Both the position numbers and the translations under genes were made by a program. A model generated the notes under the pieces. It worked only from the letters and a program-made list of their open reading frames with translations. It made no database searches and was not told the origin of the DNA. This document shows, piece after piece, positions 42,054 to 48,339 of a DNA stretch of 48,339 nucleotides (within the stretch, counting starts at the first letter, position 1; the number at the start of each line of letters is the position of its first letter). Source of the stretch: Rhodoferax sp. (GTDB taxonomy: Bacteria; Pseudomonadota; Gammaproteobacteria; Burkholderiales; Burkholderiaceae_C); NCBI RefSeq assembly GCF_018063565.1, contig NZ_JAGPBB010000021.1, forward strand, positions 1 through 48,339, read 5' to 3'.

Positions 42054-42245
42054 ATGAAATCAAATGTTGGCGGCATCGACCGTATTTTGCGCATTGTCGT
42101 GGGTCTGGTTCTGATCGGCCTGACCCTGATGGGCACCTTGCCGGTGTGGGGCTGGATCGGTGTGGTGCCACTGGCCACCGGACTGATCGGCTGGTGCCCC
42201 CCGTACGCCATCTTTGGCTGGAGCACCTGCTCGATGAAGAAATAA
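42054..42245 (+). CDS. DUF2892 (YgaP-like) small membrane protein
   Basis: A 63-residue protein with two hydrophobic helices (ILRIVVGLVLIGLTLMG and VVPLATGLIGWCPPYAIFG). The start MKSNVGGIDRILRI and the cysteines in GWCPPYAIFGWSTC are typical of DUF2892 proteins, which occur alone or fused to rhodanese domains. The cysteine pair may be redox active or bind metal. GAGGAG stands seven to eight bases before the ATG. It is a single gene with no clear partner here. Confidence 0.9.
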   Translation: MKSNVGGIDRILRIVVGLVLIGLTLMGTLPVWGWIGVVPLATGLIGWCPPYAIFGWSTCSMKK

Positions 42246-42283
42246 CGCCACTGCGCCACCGCAACGGTGGCGCGGGCGGTCAG

Positions 42284-43135
42284 TCAAACGGCGCCTGAGT
42301 CGCAGGTCTTGAGGAACTCGGCCAGCTTGCAATCCGAGTTGGCAATATGCCCCAGAAACCATTGCGCAATGAAGTCTTCAAGCTCGTCCTTCACCAAGGT
42401 GTCGCGTGTGATGTGCTGCAAGAACAGCTGCAGTTGCCTGATCAGCGCCTCGTGCTGCGCCAGGTGCGCAGCCATATCCGGGTAGTGCCAGCGGCGCATC
42501 AGGCTCTCCTCGTGCGAGAAGTGGGTGCGCGTGTACTGGTACAGGCGCAAGGCACTCAGCGTCTGGCTCTCATGGTTGACGGCGGCAATGATGTCTGCCG
42601 CCCGCATGAACAGCTCCTGGTGCTGCTCGTCAATGCTGCTCTCACCCACTTTGTAGCTGTTGTTCCACTCGACCAGTCTTGAGGTCTGGCGGATTCTGGA
42701 CTTGACCCAGTAATGCGCCGTGGCGTAGTCCTCGAACACCTGGCATTCAATGTCCGCCCCCTGGTAGCACTGCTGGAACAGCGGTGCCATGGCCTGGCCA
42801 CCCTCAATGGCGTGCCCGAACACCAGCGCGGTCACCGGGCGGGTCTCCGGGTTGACGTAACGCCGCTTCAGGTACTCGGTAAATTCCTGCAACGCGGCCG
42901 TTGAGGTCCAGGCGTTTCGCTCAAAGGTGACGATCTGCCCCCATTTGCCCTGCTGAATCAGCTTGACCAGCAAGATCTTGATGCCCGGCGGAATGGCGGC
43001 GACCAGCTCGTCGTTGAACGGGCCGACCGCCGTGGTGCGCAGAATGCGCCCCTCAATCCGGTAATCAATCCGCGCACCAGATCCGCTGGGCCCGCCAATT
43101 GAAGGACCGTTGGGTTGGCTTTCAGAGTTGGGCAT
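42284..43135 (-). CDS. Bacteriohemerythrin with an additional N-terminal domain
   Basis: A 283-residue protein. The C-terminal half (about 155-275) is a hemerythrin domain with all seven di-iron ligands: His172 (DEQHQEL), His205 and Glu209 (HFSHEE), His224 and His228 (HLAQH), His263 and Asp268 (GHIANSD). It should bind O2 or act as an oxygen sensor. The N-terminal half (about 20-150) is a separate alpha/beta domain (IDYRIEGRILRTTAVGPFND...) resembling STAS/SpoIIAA-like folds. The ATG at 43135 has GGAGGAG upstream; an upstream start at 43213 is not supported. Confidence 0.88.
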   Translation of the reverse strand: MPNSESQPNGPSIGGPSGSGARIDYRIEGRILRTTAVGPFNDELVAAIPPGIKILLVKLIQQGKWGQIVTFERNAWTSTAALQEFTEYLKRRYVNPETRPVTALVFGHAIEGGQAMAPLFQQCYQGADIECQVFEDYATAHYWVKSRIRQTSRLVEWNNSYKVGESSIDEQHQELFMRAADIIAAVNHESQTLSALRLYQYTRTHFSHEESLMRRWHYPDMAAHLAQHEALIRQLQLFLQHITRDTLVKDELEDFIAQWFLGHIANSDCKLAEFLKTCDSGAV

Positions 43136-43230
43136 GCAAAGCACTCCTCCAAGGTTGGTGACGGCCCCGCGCCGCAGGCAGCACAGTGTCAAGCAAAGCC
43201 GCGATGTCTGCAATACCGCCGTGTGCGGCC

Positions 43231-44127
43231 TCAGGCCAAAGGCTTCTCTCCGCCGAGCGCGGCCAGCACGTCGGGCAGCATTTTTTGCAACTCACCGGTG
43301 GCAATCGCCACATCGGCATCAAAACCATCATCACCTTGCTTGCTGCTGCCCTCAAACACCCCGTCCAGAAATGCCAGTTTCTTCAGTTGCAGCCCTTCGG
43401 TCAGCACAAATGACACCCGCTCATCCCAGGTCAGCGCCAAACGGGTGGGCAACTTGCCCTCGCTGACGTACTGTTTCACCTCCTCCGTGTCCAGCCGGTG
43501 CCGGGCGTAACGCACCACCGCCTTGGACTCATCGGCGGCCTTGAGCTCACATTCACGGTCCACACTGAAACCGGCCGGCGCTTCCTGGCTGATCAGCCAT
43601 TCAGACATGGCCGTCACCGGTGCCACCTGGGTGTCGATCAGGCTCAGCGCCAGCCCGGGCAGGGTCTGAACCAGCAGCGTCACCACTTCGTCGGCGCGCG
43701 CCTGGCTGGCCGCATCAATCAGCAGCAAGCCCGCTTCGCGGTCGATCCAGACCTGCAGCGTCGACTGTTTGGTAAACGCCATCGGCAGCAGCTCCAGCCG
43801 GATGTCGTCCTTGAGATCACGGGTTTCCTTTTTGCCAGGTTTGCGCCCGGTGCTGGCCTCAATGTGGGCCACGCGCTCCTGCACCTTGCGTTGCAGCACC
43901 GACGCGGGCAGGGCGCGCGTCTCCACCATCAGCTTCAGGATCCACTGCCCCGCCACCGACTCCAGCAGCGGGCCATGCTCGTGGCCACGCGGCTCGACCC
44001 AGCCGAGCGACTTTTCCTGCGTGGCACCGCACTCGACAAAGCGGCCCGGCTGCAAACGCTCCTCAAGCTGCTCGGGGGAAATCTGCCAGTCAGGGGCAAT
44101 GCGGTACATGATGATGTTCTTGAACAC
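43231..44127 (-). CDS. rdgC: Recombination-associated protein RdgC
   Basis: RdgC is a ring-shaped DNA-binding protein that limits RecA filament formation. This product has 298 residues, close to E. coli RdgC (303). It begins VFKNIIMYRI, as RdgC proteins do, and has WVEPRGHEHGPLLE, LPASVLQRKVQERV and GRKPGKKETRDLKDDI. The start is a GTG at 44127; an upstream in-frame start would add 15 unrelated residues. The gene diverges from the Spy-like gene. Confidence 0.95.
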   Translation of the reverse strand: MFKNIIMYRIAPDWQISPEQLEERLQPGRFVECGATQEKSLGWVEPRGHEHGPLLESVAGQWILKLMVETRALPASVLQRKVQERVAHIEASTGRKPGKKETRDLKDDIRLELLPMAFTKQSTLQVWIDREAGLLLIDAASQARADEVVTLLVQTLPGLALSLIDTQVAPVTAMSEWLISQEAPAGFSVDRECELKAADESKAVVRYARHRLDTEEVKQYVSEGKLPTRLALTWDERVSFVLTEGLQLKKLAFLDGVFEGSSKQGDDGFDADVAIATGELQKMLPDVLAALGGEKPLA

Positions 44128-44314
44128 GGGTAACTTTCTGTGCGATCTGGTTTTGACGAAGGCGCAGATCATCCCACCAAAACGGGGCTAAACTTTCATG
44201 CAACTTTACAAAGCTTTTGGTTTGACGCATCGCCGCGATACACAAGCGGCGCACACTTCTCCCCATGCCGACGCCACCTTCTGATGCAGCGGCTTCAACT
44301 GAAAGGAAATCAAC

Positions 44315-44818
44315 ATGAAATCAAGTCTCAAACTCTCGCTGCTCGGCGCGCTCCTGGCCGTGGCCGGTACGTCTTTTGCCATGGGCCCGATGGGCGGCCA
44401 GTGCGATATGGGCGGCGGCATGTCAGGCCGTCATGGCATGCAGCAAAGCCATCGTGGCAACATGGACCCGGCACGTATGCAGGCCCGCATGGAGCAGCGC
44501 CACAACATGCTGAAAACCCAGCTCAAGCTCACGGCCGAGCAGGAAGGCGCCTGGACCGCCTTCAACGCCGCCCACAAAGCACCTGGCATGATGAACAAGC
44601 AGCGCCCTGACCCTGCCGAGATGGCCAAGCTCACCACCCCCGAGCGCATCGACAAGATGAAGGCCATGCGTGCCGAACATCAGGTCGAGGCTGACAAACG
44701 CGCCGATGCCACCAAGGCTTTTTATGCCGTCCTGACGGCGGATCAAAAGAAGGTGTTTGACAGCTTTGCCATGCAAGGCCATGGCAAATCCGGCCGTCAA
44801 GGTCCCGGTCGCAGCTAA
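44315..44818 (+). CDS. Periplasmic Spy/CpxP-like LTXXQ-motif protein
   Basis: A 167-residue secreted protein. Signal peptide MKSSLKLSLLGALLAVAGTSFA (cleavage near residue 22) is followed by a Gly/Met-rich segment (GPMGGQCDMGGGMSGRHGM) and a helical domain with two LTxxQ motifs (LTAEQEGAW, LTADQKKVF). Spy-type proteins act as periplasmic chaperones, and Met/His-rich variants may bind metal such as copper. GAAAGGAA stands upstream of the ATG. The gene is followed by a strong terminator, so it is probably monocistronic. Confidence 0.9.
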   Translation: MKSSLKLSLLGALLAVAGTSFAMGPMGGQCDMGGGMSGRHGMQQSHRGNMDPARMQARMEQRHNMLKTQLKLTAEQEGAWTAFNAAHKAPGMMNKQRPDPAEMAKLTTPERIDKMKAMRAEHQVEADKRADATKAFYAVLTADQKKVFDSFAMQGHGKSGRQGPGRS

Positions 44819-44844
44819 AACCACCCGGGCTCAAGCCCATTGCA

Positions 44845-44877
44845 AAGCGCCAGCACTGCGTGTGCTGGCGCTTTTTT
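44845..44877 (+). terminator. Strong intrinsic terminator after the Spy-like gene
   Basis: The 12-base stem AAGCGCCAGCAC / GTGCTGGCGCTT with a 5-base loop (TGCGT, 44857-44861) is followed by a run of T residues ending at 44877. It begins 26 bases after the stop codon at 44818. The stem is perfect and GC-rich. It also shows that the DUF2189 gene must begin downstream of it. Confidence 0.93.
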
Positions 44878-44893
44878 GCGTCTGGCGCACCAC

Positions 44894-45796
44894 ATGAGCG
44901 CCCGGCGGGCCCGGCTTGTGGCAACATCGCAGGCTTTTGCGCCCAAGCCCCAAGCCCGCCCTGCCATGCCCCAAATGCCGCCCACGCCCCTGTTGAGCCC
45001 TGCTGCCATCGCGCGCAGCGTCGATCTGGCGCAGCCCGTGCAGTGGCTGGCGCGCGGCTGGCGTGACCTGTGGCGCAGCGGCTGGGTCAGCCTGTTGCAC
45101 GGCGTGCTGATGGCGCTGGGCGGGGCCGTCATGTTTGGCCTGGCGCGCGAGCACTTCTGGTTTCTGGCGGGGGCTTTTTCCGGCTTTCTGCTGGTCGCGC
45201 CCATCCTGGCGACCAGCCTGTATGCCCTGTCCTGTGCGCTTGAGCGTGGTCAGCCACCCGGCATGGCCATCGTGCTGCGCACCTGGCTGAACTGGCATGA
45301 CGGCGCCGTCCAGCCCTGGGGCCTCACGCACTGGCGGTTGCTGCAGTTTGGTGTGCTGCTGGCCGCAGCAGGCACCGCCTGGGTGCTGGTTTCGGCGGCA
45401 CTCATCACCTTGCTGGCACCCGCCACCATCGATACTCCGCTCGCCTTCATTGAACACGTGGTACTGGCCAAACAGGGTTTTCTCTTCGAGTTGTGGCTGG
45501 CGCTGGGCGGCGTGATGGTGGCACCCATTTTTGCTTCCACCGTGGTCACTATTCCCTTGCTGCTGGACCGTCAGGTCAGCATACCGGTGGCAGTGGCCAG
45601 CAGCTGGCAGGTGATTCTTGCCAACCCGATTCCCATGGCCTTGTGGGGCGCCATCATCATGGTGCTGACCTTGCTGGGCTTTGCCTCGGCCCTGGTGGGG
45701 CTGGTGCTGGTGGTGCCCTGGCTGGGCCACGCCAGTTGGCACGCCTACCGCGACCTGCTCGACGTGTCGGCCTTGCCTGAGCGGGAGCGGCGCTGA
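44894..45796 (+). CDS. DUF2189-family integral membrane protein
   Basis: A 300-residue membrane protein of the DUF2189 type. After about 50 residues it reads WLARGWRDLWRSGWVSLLHG, the family's opening, then about six hydrophobic helices, with FSGFLLVAPILATSLYALS and PWLGHASWHAYRDLL near the end. Function unknown. Starts at 44894 or 44966 (MPQMPPTPLL) are possible; starts further upstream would lie in the terminator. The stop overlaps the DUF2788 ATG (TGATG). Confidence 0.83.
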   Translation: MSARRARLVATSQAFAPKPQARPAMPQMPPTPLLSPAAIARSVDLAQPVQWLARGWRDLWRSGWVSLLHGVLMALGGAVMFGLAREHFWFLAGAFSGFLLVAPILATSLYALSCALERGQPPGMAIVLRTWLNWHDGAVQPWGLTHWRLLQFGVLLAAAGTAWVLVSAALITLLAPATIDTPLAFIEHVVLAKQGFLFELWLALGGVMVAPIFASTVVTIPLLLDRQVSIPVAVASSWQVILANPIPMALWGAIIMVLTLLGFASALVGLVLVVPWLGHASWHAYRDLLDVSALPERERR

Positions 45797-46008
45797 TGTT
45801 TGGCCTGAATGAAGAGCAGATCACCGAATTCGGCATGACCTTCGGCATTGGTGCCGGCATTCTGTACATGCTGTTCATCATTGGCCAGCTCGCCTGGGAG
45901 TCCAAGGCCGGCAAGTTCGGCACCTTTGTGATGTTTCTCGGGCTGGCCTTCGGTTTTGTCGGGTTCATTGCCAAGTACCTGATCCAGTACTTCATGGGCA
46001 TCAAGTAA
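45796..46008 (+). CDS. DUF2788-family small membrane protein
   Basis: A 70-residue protein with two hydrophobic helices. The opening MFGLNEEQITEFGMTFG and the end GFIAKYLIQYF match DUF2788, a small beta- and gammaproteobacterial membrane family of unknown function. Its ATG shares one base with the DUF2189 stop, so the two are translationally coupled. It is convergent with the diguanylate cyclase gene. Confidence 0.87.
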   Translation: MFGLNEEQITEFGMTFGIGAGILYMLFIIGQLAWESKAGKFGTFVMFLGLAFGFVGFIAKYLIQYFMGIK

Positions 46009-46049
46009 GGAGCCTGACCCCCCGCCCGGTGCTGCGGTGTGTGGCCTGC

Positions 46050-47630
46050 TCAGGCGCCAAGCACCCGGTTCTTGCCAGCACGTTTGGCCAGATACATGGC
46101 CTGGTCGGCCCGCTTGATGGCGTCCACCCCGGTCTCCTGGTTGGCCAGTTGCGCCACCCCGGCACTGAACGTGATCAGCACTTTCTCGGTGCCCGCCAGG
46201 AAAAAGCGCTTCGTCAGCTCGCGCTGCAAACGCGTCATGGCCTCAATGCCGCGCTCCAGCGGGGTGTCGGGCAGCAGGATCACAAACTCCTCGCCACCGT
46301 AGCGGGCCAGCGTGTCCTGCGGGCGCATCACCTCGCGCGCCACACTGGCCAGATGTGCCAGCGCCGTGTCACCGGTGTCATGCCCCAGCGTATCGTTGAG
46401 CTTCTTGAAATTGTCTATGTCCAGCAGCGCCACACACAAGGGGGTTTCCTGGCGCCTGACGGTGGACACCTCACGGTTGATGGCTTCTTCCAGGCCCTGG
46501 CGGTTCAGGGCGCCGGTCAGCGGGTCGTGCCGTGCCAGTGAACTCACCCGGTCCAGCTCCTGATGCAGTTTGCTCAGCTCGGCCTCGGTCACCTCGGCGC
46601 GCTTTCGCATGTTCAGCAGCTCACTGCGCGCCGTCTGGCTGTCATTGGCCATGTTGCGGGTGGCTCCCACCACATCCTTGAGCACCGGCGCAATGTCGGT
46701 GATCGAGCGCGCCTGCTCGATCAGGCGGGCACTCTCTTCCAGTTTCTGGTGAAAACTGCCGGTGGTCTCGGACATCGCGGCCAGACGCTCGACAAAGGTG
46801 GCGAGCATCTGACGCATTTCCTCTTGCGCCTGCACGCTGCGGGTCTTGGCTTCGGTCTGCTTGAAAATCACGTCTTTCAGGCGCTGCTCCACATCGTCGA
46901 GCCGGCGCAGTGTCAGCGGTGGCACACACACCTCCATCAACGCATCCACCTGACCCTTGAGCCAGCCGTCGTCCAGACTCAAGTGGCTGATGTTCTCGAT
47001 GATCAGGTGCAACAGCTTGAGCAGCACATTCTTGATTTCGGCCTGATCTTCCGCCGCAAACGACAGGCGGTGCCCATACTGCACCAGCAGTTGTTTGGTG
47101 GCCACCGCATCGGGCTGCGGCAGTCGCAAGGCTTTAATCAGGCTCTGCGTTTGCTCGGTAAAGCGCTCATCGTCCTGGCCCAGGGCTGGCATGGCGTACT
47201 CAATCAGCCGGGCCACTTGCGCAAAAAAGTCAGCCGTCAACGCTGGCGCCGTCAACACCGGTGCATCGGTTGGCGCCACCACCGTGGTGGGTGTCGTCAC
47301 CAGTGCGGGCGGCTGCGGGGTCGGGGTGGGGCTGTCTGCCACGCTCGGGCTAAAGCCACCGTACGCCATCAGCGCGTTCTTCACGCCGTCCCAGTTCAGA
47401 TTGTTGATGGCCGACTCCAGCAAACCGCGCTGGCGCTGCTGCCCCGGCGTTTTGGTGGGCAAGGCCGTGGCAATGTCGCGCAGGCGGTCCGCGGGAAACG
47501 CAGGCTCTATCGGCAAGCCGGCTATCTCGCTGTAGATACGCTGGTAATTCATCGGCGTCGGTGCCAGCTTGCGCGCGGTCAGCTGCTTGAGCGTTTCGCG
47601 GGCAATCTCGAATGGGGTTTTGTCAGTCAT
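46050..47630 (-). CDS. Diguanylate cyclase (GGDEF) with intact inhibitory site
   Basis: Makes c-di-GMP from two GTP. The 526-residue protein lacks membrane helices. Residues 1-340 form an unclassified, helix-rich region with a Pro/Thr-rich linker (about 98-125) and a predicted coiled coil (about 260-375). The GGDEF domain follows, starting SLARHDPLTGALNR, with the active-site GGEEF at 445-449 and the I-site RPQD at 436-439, five residues before it. Both the cyclase signature and product inhibition are therefore expected. It lies 16 bases after the stop of the EAL-type gene and is probably co-transcribed with it. Confidence 0.93.
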   Translation of the reverse strand: MTDKTPFEIARETLKQLTARKLAPTPMNYQRIYSEIAGLPIEPAFPADRLRDIATALPTKTPGQQRQRGLLESAINNLNWDGVKNALMAYGGFSPSVADSPTPTPQPPALVTTPTTVVAPTDAPVLTAPALTADFFAQVARLIEYAMPALGQDDERFTEQTQSLIKALRLPQPDAVATKQLLVQYGHRLSFAAEDQAEIKNVLLKLLHLIIENISHLSLDDGWLKGQVDALMEVCVPPLTLRRLDDVEQRLKDVIFKQTEAKTRSVQAQEEMRQMLATFVERLAAMSETTGSFHQKLEESARLIEQARSITDIAPVLKDVVGATRNMANDSQTARSELLNMRKRAEVTEAELSKLHQELDRVSSLARHDPLTGALNRQGLEEAINREVSTVRRQETPLCVALLDIDNFKKLNDTLGHDTGDTALAHLASVAREVMRPQDTLARYGGEEFVILLPDTPLERGIEAMTRLQRELTKRFFLAGTEKVLITFSAGVAQLANQETGVDAIKRADQAMYLAKRAGKNRVLGA

Positions 47631-47646
47631 GGATTTGGATCAGCAG

Positions 47647-48339
47647 TCATTGAGGCGCACCGAAATAATAGCCCTGGCCGGCGTCCACCAGTGCCACTTG
47701 CAGGCTCGACAATTGTTGTTCATTCTCAAGTTGTTGTGCAATCACCATCACATCCAGTGAATGCGCCAGTGTCACAAACGACAGCAGCATTTCAGTGGCT
47801 GTCTCCACCGACGACAGATCTGCCATCAGTGCACCCGACAGTTTGACATAGTCTGGCACCAGCTGGCGCAGCAACTCCAGTGCCTTGGGCTCCAGGCCAA
47901 AATGGTCAATACCAAACTTGCCACCCAGCCGCTGCACCAGCGCCTTGGTGCGCTGTGCCGCAGGCACGTTGCGCACCGCGCCAAACTCCGACACCTCAAT
48001 GGCCAGAAACCGTGCCATGCGCCCCAGCTTGCCCGCTTCGAGCTCCAGCCAGGTCATAAAGGCGGCATCACCCAGACTCTGGGGCGACAGATTCACCGCC
48101 ACCGTCACCTGGTCAAAACCGTCCTGGCGCAAGCGCTCAAAAGCCAGGCTCAACATCGCCTTGTCCACCTCGGGCATCAATTGGTGGCGCGCCGCCATGG
48201 GCAGGAAGTTGGCCGCAGGCACCAGTGCGCCCTTGTTGTCAATCAGCCGCGCCATGCATTCGGTCTGCAAAACACGCCGCGTCGTGTCCAGTGCCAGCAC
48301 CGGCTGGAACAGCAAACGCCAGCGCTTCTCCACCAGCGC
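47647..48339 (-). CDS. Degenerate EAL-domain protein (5' end outside window)
   Basis: The C-terminal part of an EAL-type c-di-GMP protein; the frame is open at the window edge, so the start lies outside. The fold is recognisable from FQPVLAL, AVNLSPQSL, AIEVSEFGAV and QGYYFGAP. However the EAL motif reads ECM (TECMARL), DDFG reads DHFG, the lysine-Asp pair KxD reads KLS, and the EGVE segment reads QQLEN. Several metal ligands are thus missing and phosphodiesterase activity is unlikely; binding of c-di-GMP as an effector, as in LapD-type proteins, is possible. The neighbouring cyclase may be its partner. Confidence 0.85.
   Translation of the reverse strand, partial: ALVEKRWRLLFQPVLALDTTRRVLQTECMARLIDNKGALVPAANFLPMAARHQLMPEVDKAMLSLAFERLRQDGFDQVTVAVNLSPQSLGDAAFMTWLELEAGKLGRMARFLAIEVSEFGAVRNVPAAQRTKALVQRLGGKFGIDHFGLEPKALELLRQLVPDYVKLSGALMADLSSVETATEMLLSFVTLAHSLDVMVIAQQLENEQQLSSLQVALVDAGQGYYFGAPQ

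Noticed and set aside
44215-44314. Sigma-70 promoter before the Spy-like gene
   Set aside because: TTGACG at 44222-44227 has no -10 box at acceptable distance.
1-48339. CRISPR arrays, tRNA or rRNA genes
   Set aside because: No regularly spaced direct repeats, cloverleaf-like segments or rRNA blocks were noticed; a tRNAscan/Infernal run would settle this.

Overview
The window reads as chromosomal DNA of a betaproteobacterium, most likely a Comamonadaceae member close to Rhodoferax or Polaromonas. This rests on protein styles (MinCDE, RdgC, DUF2788, TRAP, ABC1), on high GC with four-base stop/start overlaps, and on a short dispersed repeat containing a GATAGCTATC core that I associate with that family. 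No taxonomic marker gene is present, so the placement is an inference.

Layout. 1-1730: minCDE septum-placement operon (minC cut by the window edge). 1808-2428: secreted dihaem cytochrome c. 2522-5014: divergent copper ATPase and copper-chaperone-like genes, then a Crp/Fnr regulator (5019-5693) convergent with a large soluble hybrid histidine kinase (5697-8822), whose upstream region has a near-perfect FNR box at class II spacing. 8932-13899: dctPQM TRAP transporter, divergent mannonate dehydratase (ManD) and a GntR/FCD regulator, a probable sugar-acid uptake and catabolism unit.

13924-40504 is a large aryl-polyene (APE, xanthomonadin-like) biosynthetic gene cluster. A minus-strand chain (32473 down to 23842) encodes ACP, membrane protein, AMP-ligase, dehydratase, LpxL-type acyltransferase, LolA-like carrier, MMPL exporter, alpha/beta hydrolase, polysaccharide deacetylase and methyltransferase. 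The chain resumes at 17088-13924 with KS, KS-like partner, dehydratase and ketoreductase. A plus-strand chain (34252-40504) encodes a second ACP, KS, FabZ-like dehydratase, a flavin-dependent halogenase with an intact WxWxIP motif, GT2 glycosyltransferase, methyltransferase and a cation/proton antiporter. A PAP2 phosphatase and a PlsC-like acyltransferase sit between the two start points. Together these would activate an aromatic starter, extend it to a conjugated polyene on ACP, decorate it (halogen, methyl, sugar/lipid) and deliver it to the outer membrane.

The minus-strand chain is interrupted at 17089-23841 by unrelated material: a secreted beta-helix protein with two copies of an unrecognised 130-residue domain, an IS3-type transposase remnant, two hypothetical genes, an ABC1-family kinase and a bicupin. 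This looks like a later insertion.

40555-48339: DUF1015 protein, DUF2892 membrane protein, a bacteriohemerythrin with an extra N-terminal domain, RdgC, a Spy/LTXXQ periplasmic protein followed by a strong terminator, DUF2189 and DUF2788 membrane proteins, a GGDEF diguanylate cyclase and a degenerate EAL protein cut by the window end. No tRNA, rRNA or CRISPR array was found.
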